A stretch of 64,000 nt of DNA, taken from positions 186,001-250,000 of the forward strand of contig NZ_JAPNLH010000002.1 in NCBI RefSeq assembly GCF_026627425.1, given 5' to 3'. The translations under genes and the position numbers were made by a program. This DNA comes from Arthrobacter endolithicus (GTDB taxonomy: Bacteria > Actinomycetota > Actinomycetes > Actinomycetales > Micrococcaceae). Shown here in pieces: positions 37,593 through 46,361 of the stretch (the first letter of the stretch is position 1; every line of letters starts with the position of its first letter). The notes under the pieces were generated by a model. It saw only the letters and a list, made by a program, of their open reading frames with translations, was not told the origin of the DNA and did no database searches.

Positions 37593-38275
37593 GGGATCGA
37601 ACTAAGCCGGCCGGTAAAAAGTCGGGCACTAAAAGAGAAACAGCTGTCCGTGCGGCTGCTGCCCGTGACAGGGCTGTTTACCTGGCCGCTTCGTGGTGCC
37701 TCTCCTACCCGGACGACGCGGTCCTGGAGCGGCTGCCGCTGATCAGGTCGGTGCTGGCAGGGCATCCGGGCACGGTCCAGGACTTCGAGCCCGTCCTGAC
37801 CCTTCTGGGCTCCGGCCGCCCCCTGGAGGTGCAGGCCCGGTACGTGCAGGAGTTCGACCTCGGCAAACGCCACGCTCTCCATCTGTCCTATTGGACCGAC
37901 GGCGACACCCGACGCCGGGGACAGGTTCTGGGTGCCTTCAAGCAGGTCTATCGGCGCAGCGAGTTCCTGGTGGACACCCACGGGGAACTGCCGGATTACC
38001 TGCCGATGGTGCTGGAGTTCGCCGCCTGCGTTGATCTGGACGCCGGCCGGGAACTGCTGATCAAGTACCGGCCCAGCCTGGAAATGCTCCGGCTCGGTCT
38101 GCTCGATGACAAACTCCCGCACAGCCTAATCCTGCGCGCCATCTGTGACACCCTGCCCGGAAAATCCCCTGCTGACCAACAGGCAGTCATGAAGATGGCC
38201 GGATACGGGCCGCCCACCGAATCGGTCGGCCTGGAACCCTACGATCCGCGGCTGCTGCCGCTGGCAAGGAGCTGA
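37589..38275 (+). CDS. narJ: Nitrate reductase assembly chaperone
   Basis: A 228-aa TorD-like chaperone needed for cofactor insertion into NarG. Recognisable parts are YLAASWCLSYPDDAVLERLP, a RYVQEFDLGKRHALHLSYWT stretch and a DYLPMVLEFAA helix. It begins with a GTG overlapping the narH stop by four bases and ends one base before narI. A basic N-terminal leader of about 25 residues precedes the conserved part. Confidence 0.94.
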   Translation: MRDRTKPAGKKSGTKRETAVRAAAARDRAVYLAASWCLSYPDDAVLERLPLIRSVLAGHPGTVQDFEPVLTLLGSGRPLEVQARYVQEFDLGKRHALHLSYWTDGDTRRRGQVLGAFKQVYRRSEFLVDTHGELPDYLPMVLEFAACVDLDAGRELLIKYRPSLEMLRLGLLDDKLPHSLILRAICDTLPGKSPADQQAVMKMAGYGPPTESVGLEPYDPRLLPLARS

Positions 38276-38276
38276 G

Positions 38277-39041
38277 ATGGACATCCTGCTATGGGGCGTG
38301 CTGCCGTACGTGATGATGGTCGTGCTGGTTGGCGGACTCATCTGGCGGTACAAATACGACCAATTCGGCTGGACCACCAGGTCTTCGCAACTGTACGAAT
38401 CGAGGCTGCTGCGCATCGGCTCACCGGTCTTCCACTTCGGCCTGCTGGCCGTCATCGCCGGTCATTTCTTCGGCCTGGTGATACCGATGTCCTGGACTCA
38501 AGCGGTGGGCATGAGCCAGGACTTCTACCACTTCAACGCGCTCTTCGTAGGCGGCATCGCCGGTATCGGCACACTCGGTGGCATCATCTTGCTGATCTAC
38601 CGACGGCGGACGACGGGCCCGGTTTTCATGGCCACCACCCGCAATGACAAAATGATGTATGTGGTACTGACCGCCGCCATTGTCTTCGGCTTGTGGACCA
38701 CGCTGGCCAGCGTCTTTCTGGGCGAAGAAGGACACAACTACCGCGCAACCGTCTCCCCCTGGTTCCGTTCATTGTTCATTTTCCAGCCGGACATTGCGGC
38801 GATGACCAACGCCCCTTTTGCGTTCCACCTGCACACACTAGTGGGCATGCTGCTGTTCACCATCTGGCCCTTCACCCGCCTGGTGCACGCCTTCACGGCA
38901 CCACTGCACTATCTGTTCCGGCCTTACATTGTTTATCGGAGCCGGGACAAGGGCAAGGTTGCAGGCAGGGCCGTTGCCGAACCGGTGCGCCGCGGCTGGT
39001 CCGCCGTGGGCACCCGGGATCGCGACACCCGCAACCGTTGA
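38277..39041 (+). CDS. narI: Respiratory nitrate reductase gamma subunit (cytochrome b)
   Basis: A 254-aa membrane protein with five predicted helices that binds two b hemes and oxidises menaquinol. Heme-ligand histidines are expected in FHFGLLAVIAGHFFGLVIP near the N-terminus and in FAFHLHTLVGMLLFTIWPF followed by TRLVHAFTAP near the C-terminus. It closes the narGHJI operon; a PPOX gene follows after 71 bp. Confidence 0.95.
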   Translation: MDILLWGVLPYVMMVVLVGGLIWRYKYDQFGWTTRSSQLYESRLLRIGSPVFHFGLLAVIAGHFFGLVIPMSWTQAVGMSQDFYHFNALFVGGIAGIGTLGGIILLIYRRRTTGPVFMATTRNDKMMYVVLTAAIVFGLWTTLASVFLGEEGHNYRATVSPWFRSLFIFQPDIAAMTNAPFAFHLHTLVGMLLFTIWPFTRLVHAFTAPLHYLFRPYIVYRSRDKGKVAGRAVAEPVRRGWSAVGTRDRDTRNR

Positions 39042-39112
39042 ACGGGCAACAGGTGCAAAGCCAAGGAAAATCAGCTCACCCTTTGGGGCCGCGACCAGCC
39101 TAGGATGGCACT

Positions 39113-39577
39113 ATGGACGCCAACGACGAAGTTCACTCAATCGAGCACCTCTCCACCCGCGAGTGCTGGGACGCCCTGCGCAGCGCGGACATCGGCCGGC
39201 TGGCCGTCATCATCGACGACCATCCGGAGATCTTTCCGCTGACCTACGTGGTGGACCACGGGACGGTTGTTTTCCGCAGCGCTGAGGGTTCCAAACTGGA
39301 CGGCGTGCGCTCGGGCTACCCGCTGGCCTTTGAGGTGGACGGCTACGATCGGTCCACCTCAAAGGCTTGGAGTGCTGTCATCAAGGGCACGGCGGAGAAG
39401 CATCAGGACATCGACGAGGCCGCGGCCGGCGCCATGTTGCCGCTTTTTCCCTGGCAGCCCGGGGAAAAGAACCACTTCGTCCGTATTGTCCCGGACCAGA
39501 TCAGCGGGCGCCGCTTCCCGGTCCAACCGAGTGCCCGACGCCGGCCCGGCATCGGTGAGGAACTGGACATAGAGTAG
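39113..39577 (+). CDS. Pyridoxamine 5'-phosphate oxidase family flavoprotein (PPOX paralogue 5 of 5)
   Basis: A 154-aa FMN split-barrel protein: ECWDALRSADIGRLAVIIDD, HPEIFPLTYVVDHGTVVFRS, AEGSKLDGV, SKAWSAVIKGTA and ISGRRFPV. It follows narI in the same direction and may be read through from the nar operon. Adjacency to nitrate reductase suggests a role in handling nitrogen oxides or low-oxygen redox stress, but this is inference. Confidence 0.86.
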   Translation: MDANDEVHSIEHLSTRECWDALRSADIGRLAVIIDDHPEIFPLTYVVDHGTVVFRSAEGSKLDGVRSGYPLAFEVDGYDRSTSKAWSAVIKGTAEKHQDIDEAAAGAMLPLFPWQPGEKNHFVRIVPDQISGRRFPVQPSARRRPGIGEELDIE

Positions 39578-39610
39578 CCATATGGCGGCCCGGCCATGCG
39601 AAGACCTGCG

Positions 39611-41401
39611 TCAGAAAATATCAGCCAGGTCTCCGTTGGCCTCTTCCACGTCAAAGGCCTTGGGGTCCAAGGTCTCACCGGACTGCAGGCCCAGCCATTC
39701 CCGGTACTCCTCGTGCTCCTCATGCTCCGGATCGTTGACGGCCTGCACAATCTTGGTCCAGCCCCAGGTTCCGCCGCTGTCCTCAGCCGGCGCAGCGCCC
39801 CTGCCGCCGGTGCACTGCGGAAGCTGGCCGCCGCCGTCTGTCAGGATCTTTTCCACGGCGATGGCGTGCTCCCAGTCGTCGCCGAAATCATAGGTATAGA
39901 CCATTTTGCTGCCGACCTCCCGCAGCAGTTCGCCCACCGTGACCGTGGACTCGTCCAGGGATGGTTCGCCAAAGGAGTCGGAGAGGCCATCCGGATCTAC
40001 CGGAGCATAGCTGGGGCCGCGGAAACCACCGGTCTGGAAGTTGTGCAGGTGGTAATCCAACCATCCGAACACGCTCTGAATGACACTGTGCAACCGGTCC
40101 AGCGGCATGTCGGCCGGGACCAGAACGCGTCGCCAGATGGGTGGTTTGGCATTTTTGAGCTGGATCTTCAGCTGCAGGACGGGTGCGGCGGCCGGAAGCT
40201 TCGCGTCGTCCCCGGCTTCCCCGAGATGCAGGCGATCAATCACGTCATCGTCGAAGGCGTCCACGACACAGCCGATTAACGCCGGTGGCACGCGGAAATG
40301 GGTGTCGATGGTCAACAGGCCCAGTTCAGCGAGCCTTTCCAGCCTGCCCAGGGCCAGGCGGCTGATGATTTCCGTGATCCTCTTCTCCTCTTCCGGCGCC
40401 TGGTCAGCCAGGGCGAGGACGCGTTCCAGCGACGGAGGCTCAGAAGTCGACGCAGCGATCAGGATCGACACCTCCAACCCGGCCAGGGTCGCAGACATGT
40501 CGGGAAAGGCCGGGTCAATGCCCAGCACGGTCTGCTCCAGGAACCGCGTGGCGTAGAAGCTATATGCCTCCACGCGCTCTGCCGCCGTGCCGGACAGGAA
40601 GCCCTCGGCATCCTCGAACGGCACCACCTTCGTAGCCTTGATTTCAATCAGCTCGGCGGCTTCCAGCGCGGCCCAGATCTGCGGCAGCAGCGGCACGTCC
40701 TGCATGGACTTGACGAAGGGAAGGGCGTCGTCCGGCTGTGCGCCCTTGACGGCGCCGCGGACCGACACTCCAACGCACGCGGCCGCCTCTTGAAGATCCT
40801 TCAGGCGCAGGGCTCCCGTGCCAGTGACGGGCCTGCCGTCGCCGATCCACTGCAGCAGGGCCGTTGTCCACTGGATGAGCGGCAGGCCGGCCAACGCCTT
40901 GAGCGCCTCATCCTCGCTCAGCTCCGGCATATCAATCAGGCCAAGGTCGTCGTCGTCGTCAATAGTTTCGAAGAAGTCCATGACCTGGGCCAACTGCTCC
41001 GCGGAGCCGGTCCATCTGCCCGTTTCGGAGAGGAAATCGACGTACGCGTGAACGGCGTCCACGATGAACATAGCGTCCGCTTCGTCGTCCGTGGCTACCA
41101 GCACGTCGGTGGTGGCCATCGCCAGCGGTATGGGTTCGAAGACCGTCACCTCCGCCGCGGCCGTACCTTCCATATAACGGCCGATGACGGCTTTGACGTC
41201 CGCCAGGTATTCCAGCGCCGCGGTGGCCGAGCCGACTGAACCGTCGTCGAACCACTGCACGAATGCCGGCGTGAGCGCGTCAATGGCGCGGCCCGCCCGG
41301 AACGTGCTCATCGAGGTCGACGCCGAACCGGCGGCACCCTTGCTGCCCTTCCGGGCGGCAGTGTCCTTGACTTTATGCCGGTTTCTGCTGTTCCTGCTCA
41401 T
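39611..41401 (-). CDS. pRiA4b ORF-3-like family protein with a long N-terminal region
   Basis: A 596-aa protein. The C-terminal 180 residues form the pRiA4b ORF-3 domain (LKIQLKNAKPPIWRRVLVPA, LHSVIQSVFGWLDYHLHNFQ, YTYDFGDDWEHAIAVEKIL). The N-terminal 400 residues are acidic and helical with no recognised fold. The domain occurs on plasmids and near insertion sequences; its activity is unknown. It is convergent with the PPOX gene and divergent from the transporter gene. Confidence 0.8.
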   Translation of the reverse strand: MSRNSRNRHKVKDTAARKGSKGAAGSASTSMSTFRAGRAIDALTPAFVQWFDDGSVGSATAALEYLADVKAVIGRYMEGTAAAEVTVFEPIPLAMATTDVLVATDDEADAMFIVDAVHAYVDFLSETGRWTGSAEQLAQVMDFFETIDDDDDLGLIDMPELSEDEALKALAGLPLIQWTTALLQWIGDGRPVTGTGALRLKDLQEAAACVGVSVRGAVKGAQPDDALPFVKSMQDVPLLPQIWAALEAAELIEIKATKVVPFEDAEGFLSGTAAERVEAYSFYATRFLEQTVLGIDPAFPDMSATLAGLEVSILIAASTSEPPSLERVLALADQAPEEEKRITEIISRLALGRLERLAELGLLTIDTHFRVPPALIGCVVDAFDDDVIDRLHLGEAGDDAKLPAAAPVLQLKIQLKNAKPPIWRRVLVPADMPLDRLHSVIQSVFGWLDYHLHNFQTGGFRGPSYAPVDPDGLSDSFGEPSLDESTVTVGELLREVGSKMVYTYDFGDDWEHAIAVEKILTDGGGQLPQCTGGRGAAPAEDSGGTWGWTKIVQAVNDPEHEEHEEYREWLGLQSGETLDPKAFDVEEANGDLADIF

Positions 41402-41531
41402 CGTATCCCTGCCTGGTTGCGGAATTGGGCCTATACCGACGATATGTTCCGGGCGGCCGCGATGCCAGTTCGTTGTCCGGATTCCACGTTGTGGGCACCG
41501 CGCCTACTAGGATAAAAAGCCAGATCCTGCG

Positions 41532-42383
41532 ATGAAAGGCTTCCACCGGATGAGTGATCAGGCGCGGCGTAAACAACTGGGCAAAAGTGATGCCCCGGTC
41601 GAAGACGAAATCCAGGACTCGTTTAGCCGGATCGTGGATGAGGGTGCCCAGCGGCTCAACCGCACCTGGGCGTCCGTCCTCATTACCGGGACCTTCGGCG
41701 GCCTGGAAATCGGCACCGGGATCATGGCCTACCTTGCGGTAAAGCATGAAACCGGCAGCTCGCTGCTGGCCGGCGTGGCCTTCAGCATCGGCTTTATTGC
41801 CCTGCTGCTGGCCAAGAGCGAACTCTTCACCGAGGGCTTCCTGGTACCGATCGCCGCCGTCGCCGCCCGCGAGGCAAGTATCGGGAAGCTGGCAAAGCTG
41901 TGGGCAGGAACGCTCGTTGCCAACCTGGTCAGCGGCTGGGTCATCATGTGGCTGGTCCTGCGGGCCTTCCCGGAATGGACCGGTACCGTCACTGAGTCCG
42001 CGCAGCATTTTGTCGCCACGCCCATCTCTTTACAGAACATCTGCCTCGCCGTCTTGGGCGGTAGCACCATCACGCTGATGACCCGGATGCAGCACGGCAC
42101 CGAGTCCGACGTCGCCAAGATCGTTGCGGCCATAGCCGGCGGCTTCCTGCTCTCCGGACTGCCGCTGTTCCATTCGATCCTGGATTCACTGCTGATCTTT
42201 GGTGCGCTCCACGCCGGGGCGCCCATCACGTACCTGCAGTGGCTGGGCTGGTTCGGCTACACACTGGTCTTCAATATGGCCGGCGGTCTGCTGCTGGTGA
42301 CCGCGCTGCGACTGCTGCGCAGCAAGGACCTGATTGCGGACCGGCGCCGGAAATCCCCCGAGGACCCGGATGAGCCACGGTAG
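41532..42383 (+). CDS. Formate/nitrite transporter (FNT) family protein
   Basis: A 283-aa channel of the FocA/NirC family with six predicted helices. Visible elements are GLEIGTGIMAYLAV, FSIGFIALLLAKSELFTEGF, the AGTLVANLVSGWVIM helix, and a final TLVFNMAGGLLLVTALRL. Six kilobases after the nar operon, nitrite transport is the likely role, although formate or another small anion cannot be excluded. The ATG at 41550 is an alternative start. It overlaps the MFS gene by 14 bases. Confidence 0.88.
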   Translation: MKGFHRMSDQARRKQLGKSDAPVEDEIQDSFSRIVDEGAQRLNRTWASVLITGTFGGLEIGTGIMAYLAVKHETGSSLLAGVAFSIGFIALLLAKSELFTEGFLVPIAAVAAREASIGKLAKLWAGTLVANLVSGWVIMWLVLRAFPEWTGTVTESAQHFVATPISLQNICLAVLGGSTITLMTRMQHGTESDVAKIVAAIAGGFLLSGLPLFHSILDSLLIFGALHAGAPITYLQWLGWFGYTLVFNMAGGLLLVTALRLLRSKDLIADRRRKSPEDPDEPR

Positions 42384-43641
42384 GGGGAACAAACTGCCCG
42401 TCGCAGCAGACGTGAACCCGAAGACCGGACGAAGCGTCCGCTTTGGCTTTGCCTTTATCGGAGTCATATTTATAGCGGTGAATCTGCGGGTCTCCTTCGT
42501 CAGCGTCGGACCGCTTTTGAGCGACATCAGCGCCGACTTGTCCCTGTCCAGCACCGCTGCCGGATTTCTGACCGGTCTGCCGCTGATCGTCTTTGCCCTG
42601 TTCTCTCCGATCGCGCCCGCCTTCGCGCGCTGGTTGGGACTGGACCGCGCGCTATGGGCCGCTTTACTTATCCTTGCTGCCGGTATTGTGCTTCGTTCGC
42701 TCCCGGTCGCCGGTTACGTATGGATCGGAACCGGGCTCGTGGGAGTGGGCATCGCGGTCCTCAATGTCCTGGTGCCCTCGCTGGTAAAACGCGACTTCCC
42801 GGACCGGGTCAGCCAGGTGACGGGGAGTTACACGGCTGTGCAGGCGGCCGCGGCAGCCATCGGGACAGCGCTCGTGGTGCCGATCGCACAATCCTCTCCC
42901 GGTGGTTGGCGACTGGCCCTGGGTATCTGGGTCGGGCTTGTTCTGGTGGCGATGGGCTTCCTGCTGCCCTTCCTTGGGCGCCGCCCGGCGTCTAAGCGGG
43001 AACCCGGCTTGCACCGGGGCTGCTATTCCTCCCCCTGGAAATCGGCTCTCGGCTGGCAGGTCACCACCTTTATGGGACTGCAGTCCGTCTCGTTTTACGT
43101 CTTCATGGCCTGGCTGCCCAGCATTGAACACAGCCAGGGAGTGTCCGAAGCCGCGGCCGGAGCACACTTGTCGCTCTTCCTGCTGATCAACGTGGTGACC
43201 AGCTTCGCCGCGGGAGCGGTGCTGCATAGATTTGCCGATCAGCGGCTCATCGCTCTGCTGAGCAGTATCTTGGTATTCATCGCCTATGCGGGCATGGCCG
43301 CGGCGCCTGGCTTGATGCTGCTCTGGATCATTTTCGGTGCCCTCGGCTGCGGAAGCCTCATCGTCGTCGCCCTGTCGTTGTTCAGCCTGCGCACGGTGCA
43401 TCACACCCAGGCCGCAGCCCTCTCCGGGATGGCCCAGTCGTTGGGGTACGCCGTCGGGGCGGCCGGTCCCGTCGTGTTTGGCGCCCTGCACGACTGGACC
43501 GGTGGCTGGACGCTGCCATTGGCCGTTATCGCCGTGGCTATGGCAGCTCTGTGCGTCGCCGCCGTGTACTCCGGCCGCGACCGGATCATCGGGTCCCCGA
43601 CAGGGTCATCTGGTCCGCGACAGGGAGCGGATTCCCGCTGA
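42370..43641 (+). CDS. MFS transporter, CynX/NimT type
   Basis: A 423-aa twelve-helix major facilitator with the CynX/NimT-like N-terminus (AVNLRVSFVSVGPLLSDISA), the inter-helix loop LVKRDFPDRVSQVTGSYTAV, and a second half beginning WQVTTFMGLQSVSFYVFMAW. CynX proteins are associated with cyanate, and NimT with 2-nitroimidazole efflux. The ATG at 42370 lies inside the end of the FNT gene, so the two are translationally coupled. Its 3' end overlaps the convergent DUF998 gene by 36 bases. Confidence 0.85.
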   Translation: MSHGRGNKLPVAADVNPKTGRSVRFGFAFIGVIFIAVNLRVSFVSVGPLLSDISADLSLSSTAAGFLTGLPLIVFALFSPIAPAFARWLGLDRALWAALLILAAGIVLRSLPVAGYVWIGTGLVGVGIAVLNVLVPSLVKRDFPDRVSQVTGSYTAVQAAAAAIGTALVVPIAQSSPGGWRLALGIWVGLVLVAMGFLLPFLGRRPASKREPGLHRGCYSSPWKSALGWQVTTFMGLQSVSFYVFMAWLPSIEHSQGVSEAAAGAHLSLFLLINVVTSFAAGAVLHRFADQRLIALLSSILVFIAYAGMAAAPGLMLLWIIFGALGCGSLIVVALSLFSLRTVHHTQAAALSGMAQSLGYAVGAAGPVVFGALHDWTGGWTLPLAVIAVAMAALCVAAVYSGRDRIIGSPTGSSGPRQGADSR

Positions 43642-44415
43642 CACGCTAAAGGCCCAGCCCAGGATCCCGGCCAGAGCCACCCGCTCGGCAAGTCCGAGGA
43701 ACCTCGGGAATAATCGGCTGGACAGCCCCAGGGAAACGAGGCCGACGGCGCCGACGGCGGCAAATCCAGTGGCAGCCCGGGATATGGGCCGCAGCGGTGG
43801 GTAGCTCCGAAGCCATTGCGTCAATAGGCAGATTCCGGCCAGGGCGCTGACAAACCCGGCCCCCGCTACGATCAGGTGCACCATACCACCGGGCGTCGCC
43901 GTTGCTGCTTGCACTGCCACGGACGCGCCCGCGGCGTCAGTGCCCGCGGCGTCAGCGCTGGGGAGAGGGCCGGGAATGTCCGTCAAGATATCGGTGGGAA
44001 AGAAAGCCAAGACACCGGACGACACTCCGCCGATGCCCAAAAGGGTGGCGCCGGTGGTCCTCCTCCGCGAAGCGGGGCCCGTTCCCAGCACGGCACGCGC
44101 CACGGCGAACGTCGTGACCGCGCGGCCCAGGAAATTCAGGTTCATCACCCAGCCGTACGGTCCCACTGCCAGATTGCTCTCGGCGTCACGAATCGCGCTG
44201 TAGTGCGGCGGTAACCGCTGCAGAAGGACGTCCACCCCTGTGTAGATCACGACACCTGCCATCGCCGCCGCGCAATATTGTTTCTGTTTGCGGCTGGCCG
44301 CAGCCGGGACTGGTGAGGTTGGGACTGGTTGAAAGATTTTCAGGCTGATTCCTTGGTTTGGAGCTAAAGACTTGTGTTTCCTGTTCCCCACGATATCCGG
44401 CCGCGCCCGCCGCAA
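43606..44415 (-). CDS. DUF998 family membrane protein
   Basis: A 269-aa protein with about six predicted helices (MAGVVIYTGVDVLLQ, GWVMNLNFLGRAVTTFAVAR, LIVAGAGFVSALAGICLL, AVGAVGLVSLGLSSRLF) and the Asp-rich loop FPTDILTDIPG that is typical of DUF998. Function unknown. The first 50 residues are basic and not membrane-like, so a later start such as the Met at 44262 is possible. Confidence 0.7.
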   Translation of the reverse strand: MRRARPDIVGNRKHKSLAPNQGISLKIFQPVPTSPVPAAASRKQKQYCAAAMAGVVIYTGVDVLLQRLPPHYSAIRDAESNLAVGPYGWVMNLNFLGRAVTTFAVARAVLGTGPASRRRTTGATLLGIGGVSSGVLAFFPTDILTDIPGPLPSADAAGTDAAGASVAVQAATATPGGMVHLIVAGAGFVSALAGICLLTQWLRSYPPLRPISRAATGFAAVGAVGLVSLGLSSRLFPRFLGLAERVALAGILGWAFSVSAGIRSLSRTR

Positions 44416-44504
44416 GTGCGCTCATCGACTGCCAAGAAAGAACTTTTTCGTACTCCTTGGATACGTTGATCAGACCATAGCGTTTTTGAAGTAGAACTCT
44501 GATG

Positions 44505-44543
44505 AAGACCCCGCATCAAGATGACAATCGAGCTTGGGGTCTT
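44505..44543. terminator. Inverted repeat AAGACCCC/GGGGTCTT
   Basis: Eight-base perfect arms at 44505-44512 and 44536-44543 are separated by 23 bases. The element lies in the 190-bp gap between the DUF998 start and the end of the DUF222-HNH gene. It may be a terminator for the latter or an end of a lost mobile element. Confidence 0.35.
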
Positions 44544-44607
44544 AGTCGTTTCTCATACATCCAACGTGCTGCTGTTTCAGCGGAATCGAGGCTATCAGCC
44601 CCAGGGT

Positions 44608-46173
44608 CTAAAAGGGTGGGGGTTGGGGGTTCTTGGTGTAGGTGCGGCCGGTGGGTGAGGTGTGGGTGAAGGTTCCGGGGGTGGGTTGGGTGACGGTCCA
44701 GCCGGTTCCGGGGTTGTCTTTGAGGTGATGGTCGTAGTCACATCGGGCCCCGAGATTGGTGTCGGCGGTTTTGCCCAGGGGCAGGGGTGTGCCGTCGGGG
44801 GTGTAGGTTTGCCGGTGGTAGGGGACGGTGTGGTCGATGTCGCAGGTCCGGGCGGGTTTGTCGCAGCCGATGCCGGTGCAAGTTTGATCACGGTGGATGA
44901 TCCAGCGTTTCAGGTCCGCGGGAGGGGTGTAACCGGTCCGGCCGATGGAGAGGATGGTACCGGTTTCGGGATGAGTGAGGATCCGTATCCAGGACTTCGC
45001 TTTCGCTGCGAGTTCCCGGGCAATATGCGCGGGGATGGGTCCGTAGCCGTCGACGGTGGCGGGCATTTCATTCAGGCCCATGAGGGTCAGGACGGGCACC
45101 GTCACCGCGATCTGCGCCGGAGCGTGCCTCCCACACCCCGTCCGCCAGCCACGGCGTGCCGTTCCGGCATGCGGGGCGGTGCCTTCCATGCCCTCGGTAC
45201 CGGCCTTGTCGGCGGCGTTAAGGGCGAGGTCGAAGAGGTCCAGGAAAATGTCGGCCCGGTATTCGGTGACGGCGCGGGAGGGTTTGCCTCCCGGGGTGGC
45301 GCCGGTGGAGGAGTCGTTTTCTTTTTGCGCGTGCCGGGCCCAGGCGTCGATGGTTTCATACAGGCGCCGGGCGTCTGCGGCGGGCAGGCGCGCACCGATC
45401 TCGGCCATCCCGTCGGGCTGGGGAAAGAACCACACGTCCCGGGAGGTACGCGCCCGCTCGTACCTAACGGCCAGGGGTTCGGGGTTAAGTTTCTCCGCGC
45501 TTTGACGTACGTATTTTTCCAGCGCCTTCGAGGTCAGTGACCCGGTGCGGGGAAGGATGAAGGTTTCAACGGCGGGCCAGACCTCCCGCGGTGTGGTGTC
45601 CAACCCGTCCAAGACGGCGCTGACGTGGCGTTGATCGAGTTCCCCGGTTTCCTGAGCGGCGAGGACTCCGGGCAGGGAGTCGACCAGGTCCTGGGCCTGG
45701 ACGAGTTTCCTTTCGCCGGCCAGGCGGCTGATGCCCAGAGCCGCACCGACCTCCGCCGCAGCCCACCTCGATGTTTCCGGGTGCCGGCGTTTCGGTGTTT
45801 CCGCGGGCAGGGGCGGGCGTTGGTCAGCGAAGGCGGCCAGGGCACGGACCTGGCGGGCCTGCGTCCAGGATGTCAGCCGCTGGCACACGGTGAAATACTC
45901 TACCTGCTGCCCGGCATCCAGCGACGCCGGATCAACGGTCAACAGTGCACAGGTCACCAGTCGCGGGTCCATATCGACGTGTTCGGTGCCGCCATGGGTT
46001 TCAATGGTCTCCAACGCCAGGGCCCGGACGCGGGCCTCCAACGGCACAGACCCGACACCCGACCGGCGGTCCGACCGGCAATCCAGGCCCGGCTCGCAGG
46101 GCACGTCCGGCTCGCAGGGCAGATCAACGAGGCTTCCCTCGATCAGCAGTTCAAAGAAACCCCCGCGTGCCAT
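44608..46173 (-). CDS. DUF222 and HNH endonuclease domain protein (13E12 repeat family)
   Basis: A protein of about 521 aa. The N-terminal two thirds are DUF222 (TARQVRALAAFADQ-like helix, SRWAAAEVGAALGISRLAGE, RHVSAVLDGLD, ARLPAADARRLYETIDAWAR). The C-terminal domain is HNH: RDQTCTGIGCDKPARTCDID, then HTVPYH and NLGARCDYDHHLK, then a TSPTGRTYT tail. These multicopy actinobacterial genes are probably mobile nucleases; their role is unproven. The promoter region (46195-46245) is strikingly AT-rich, with an ATAATATA/TATATTAT inverted repeat, unlike its surroundings. Confidence 0.85.
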   Translation of the reverse strand: MARGGFFELLIEGSLVDLPCEPDVPCEPGLDCRSDRRSGVGSVPLEARVRALALETIETHGGTEHVDMDPRLVTCALLTVDPASLDAGQQVEYFTVCQRLTSWTQARQVRALAAFADQRPPLPAETPKRRHPETSRWAAAEVGAALGISRLAGERKLVQAQDLVDSLPGVLAAQETGELDQRHVSAVLDGLDTTPREVWPAVETFILPRTGSLTSKALEKYVRQSAEKLNPEPLAVRYERARTSRDVWFFPQPDGMAEIGARLPAADARRLYETIDAWARHAQKENDSSTGATPGGKPSRAVTEYRADIFLDLFDLALNAADKAGTEGMEGTAPHAGTARRGWRTGCGRHAPAQIAVTVPVLTLMGLNEMPATVDGYGPIPAHIARELAAKAKSWIRILTHPETGTILSIGRTGYTPPADLKRWIIHRDQTCTGIGCDKPARTCDIDHTVPYHRQTYTPDGTPLPLGKTADTNLGARCDYDHHLKDNPGTGWTVTQPTPGTFTHTSPTGRTYTKNPQPPPF

Positions 46174-46361
46174 ATCTTTATTATATTCGAAACACACGGA
46201 AGTTGTCCATAATATACCGTAAATATGTTCTATATTATATGATCCCCCAGGCTTCGATTCGGACCTCCCAGGGCCGCTCGGCCGACTCGCACGCCCACTT
46301 GGGAGTTTCCTGAGTAACAGTCAGATCCTCCACCCAGCTGCCCTCGAGTCGATGCCTGGGA

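Noticed and set aside
39077-39090. CACCCTTTGGGGCC as a further DosR-type box before PPOX paralogue 5
   Set aside because: Only the right half resembles the core and it lies about 20 bp from the ATG, too close for an activator site.
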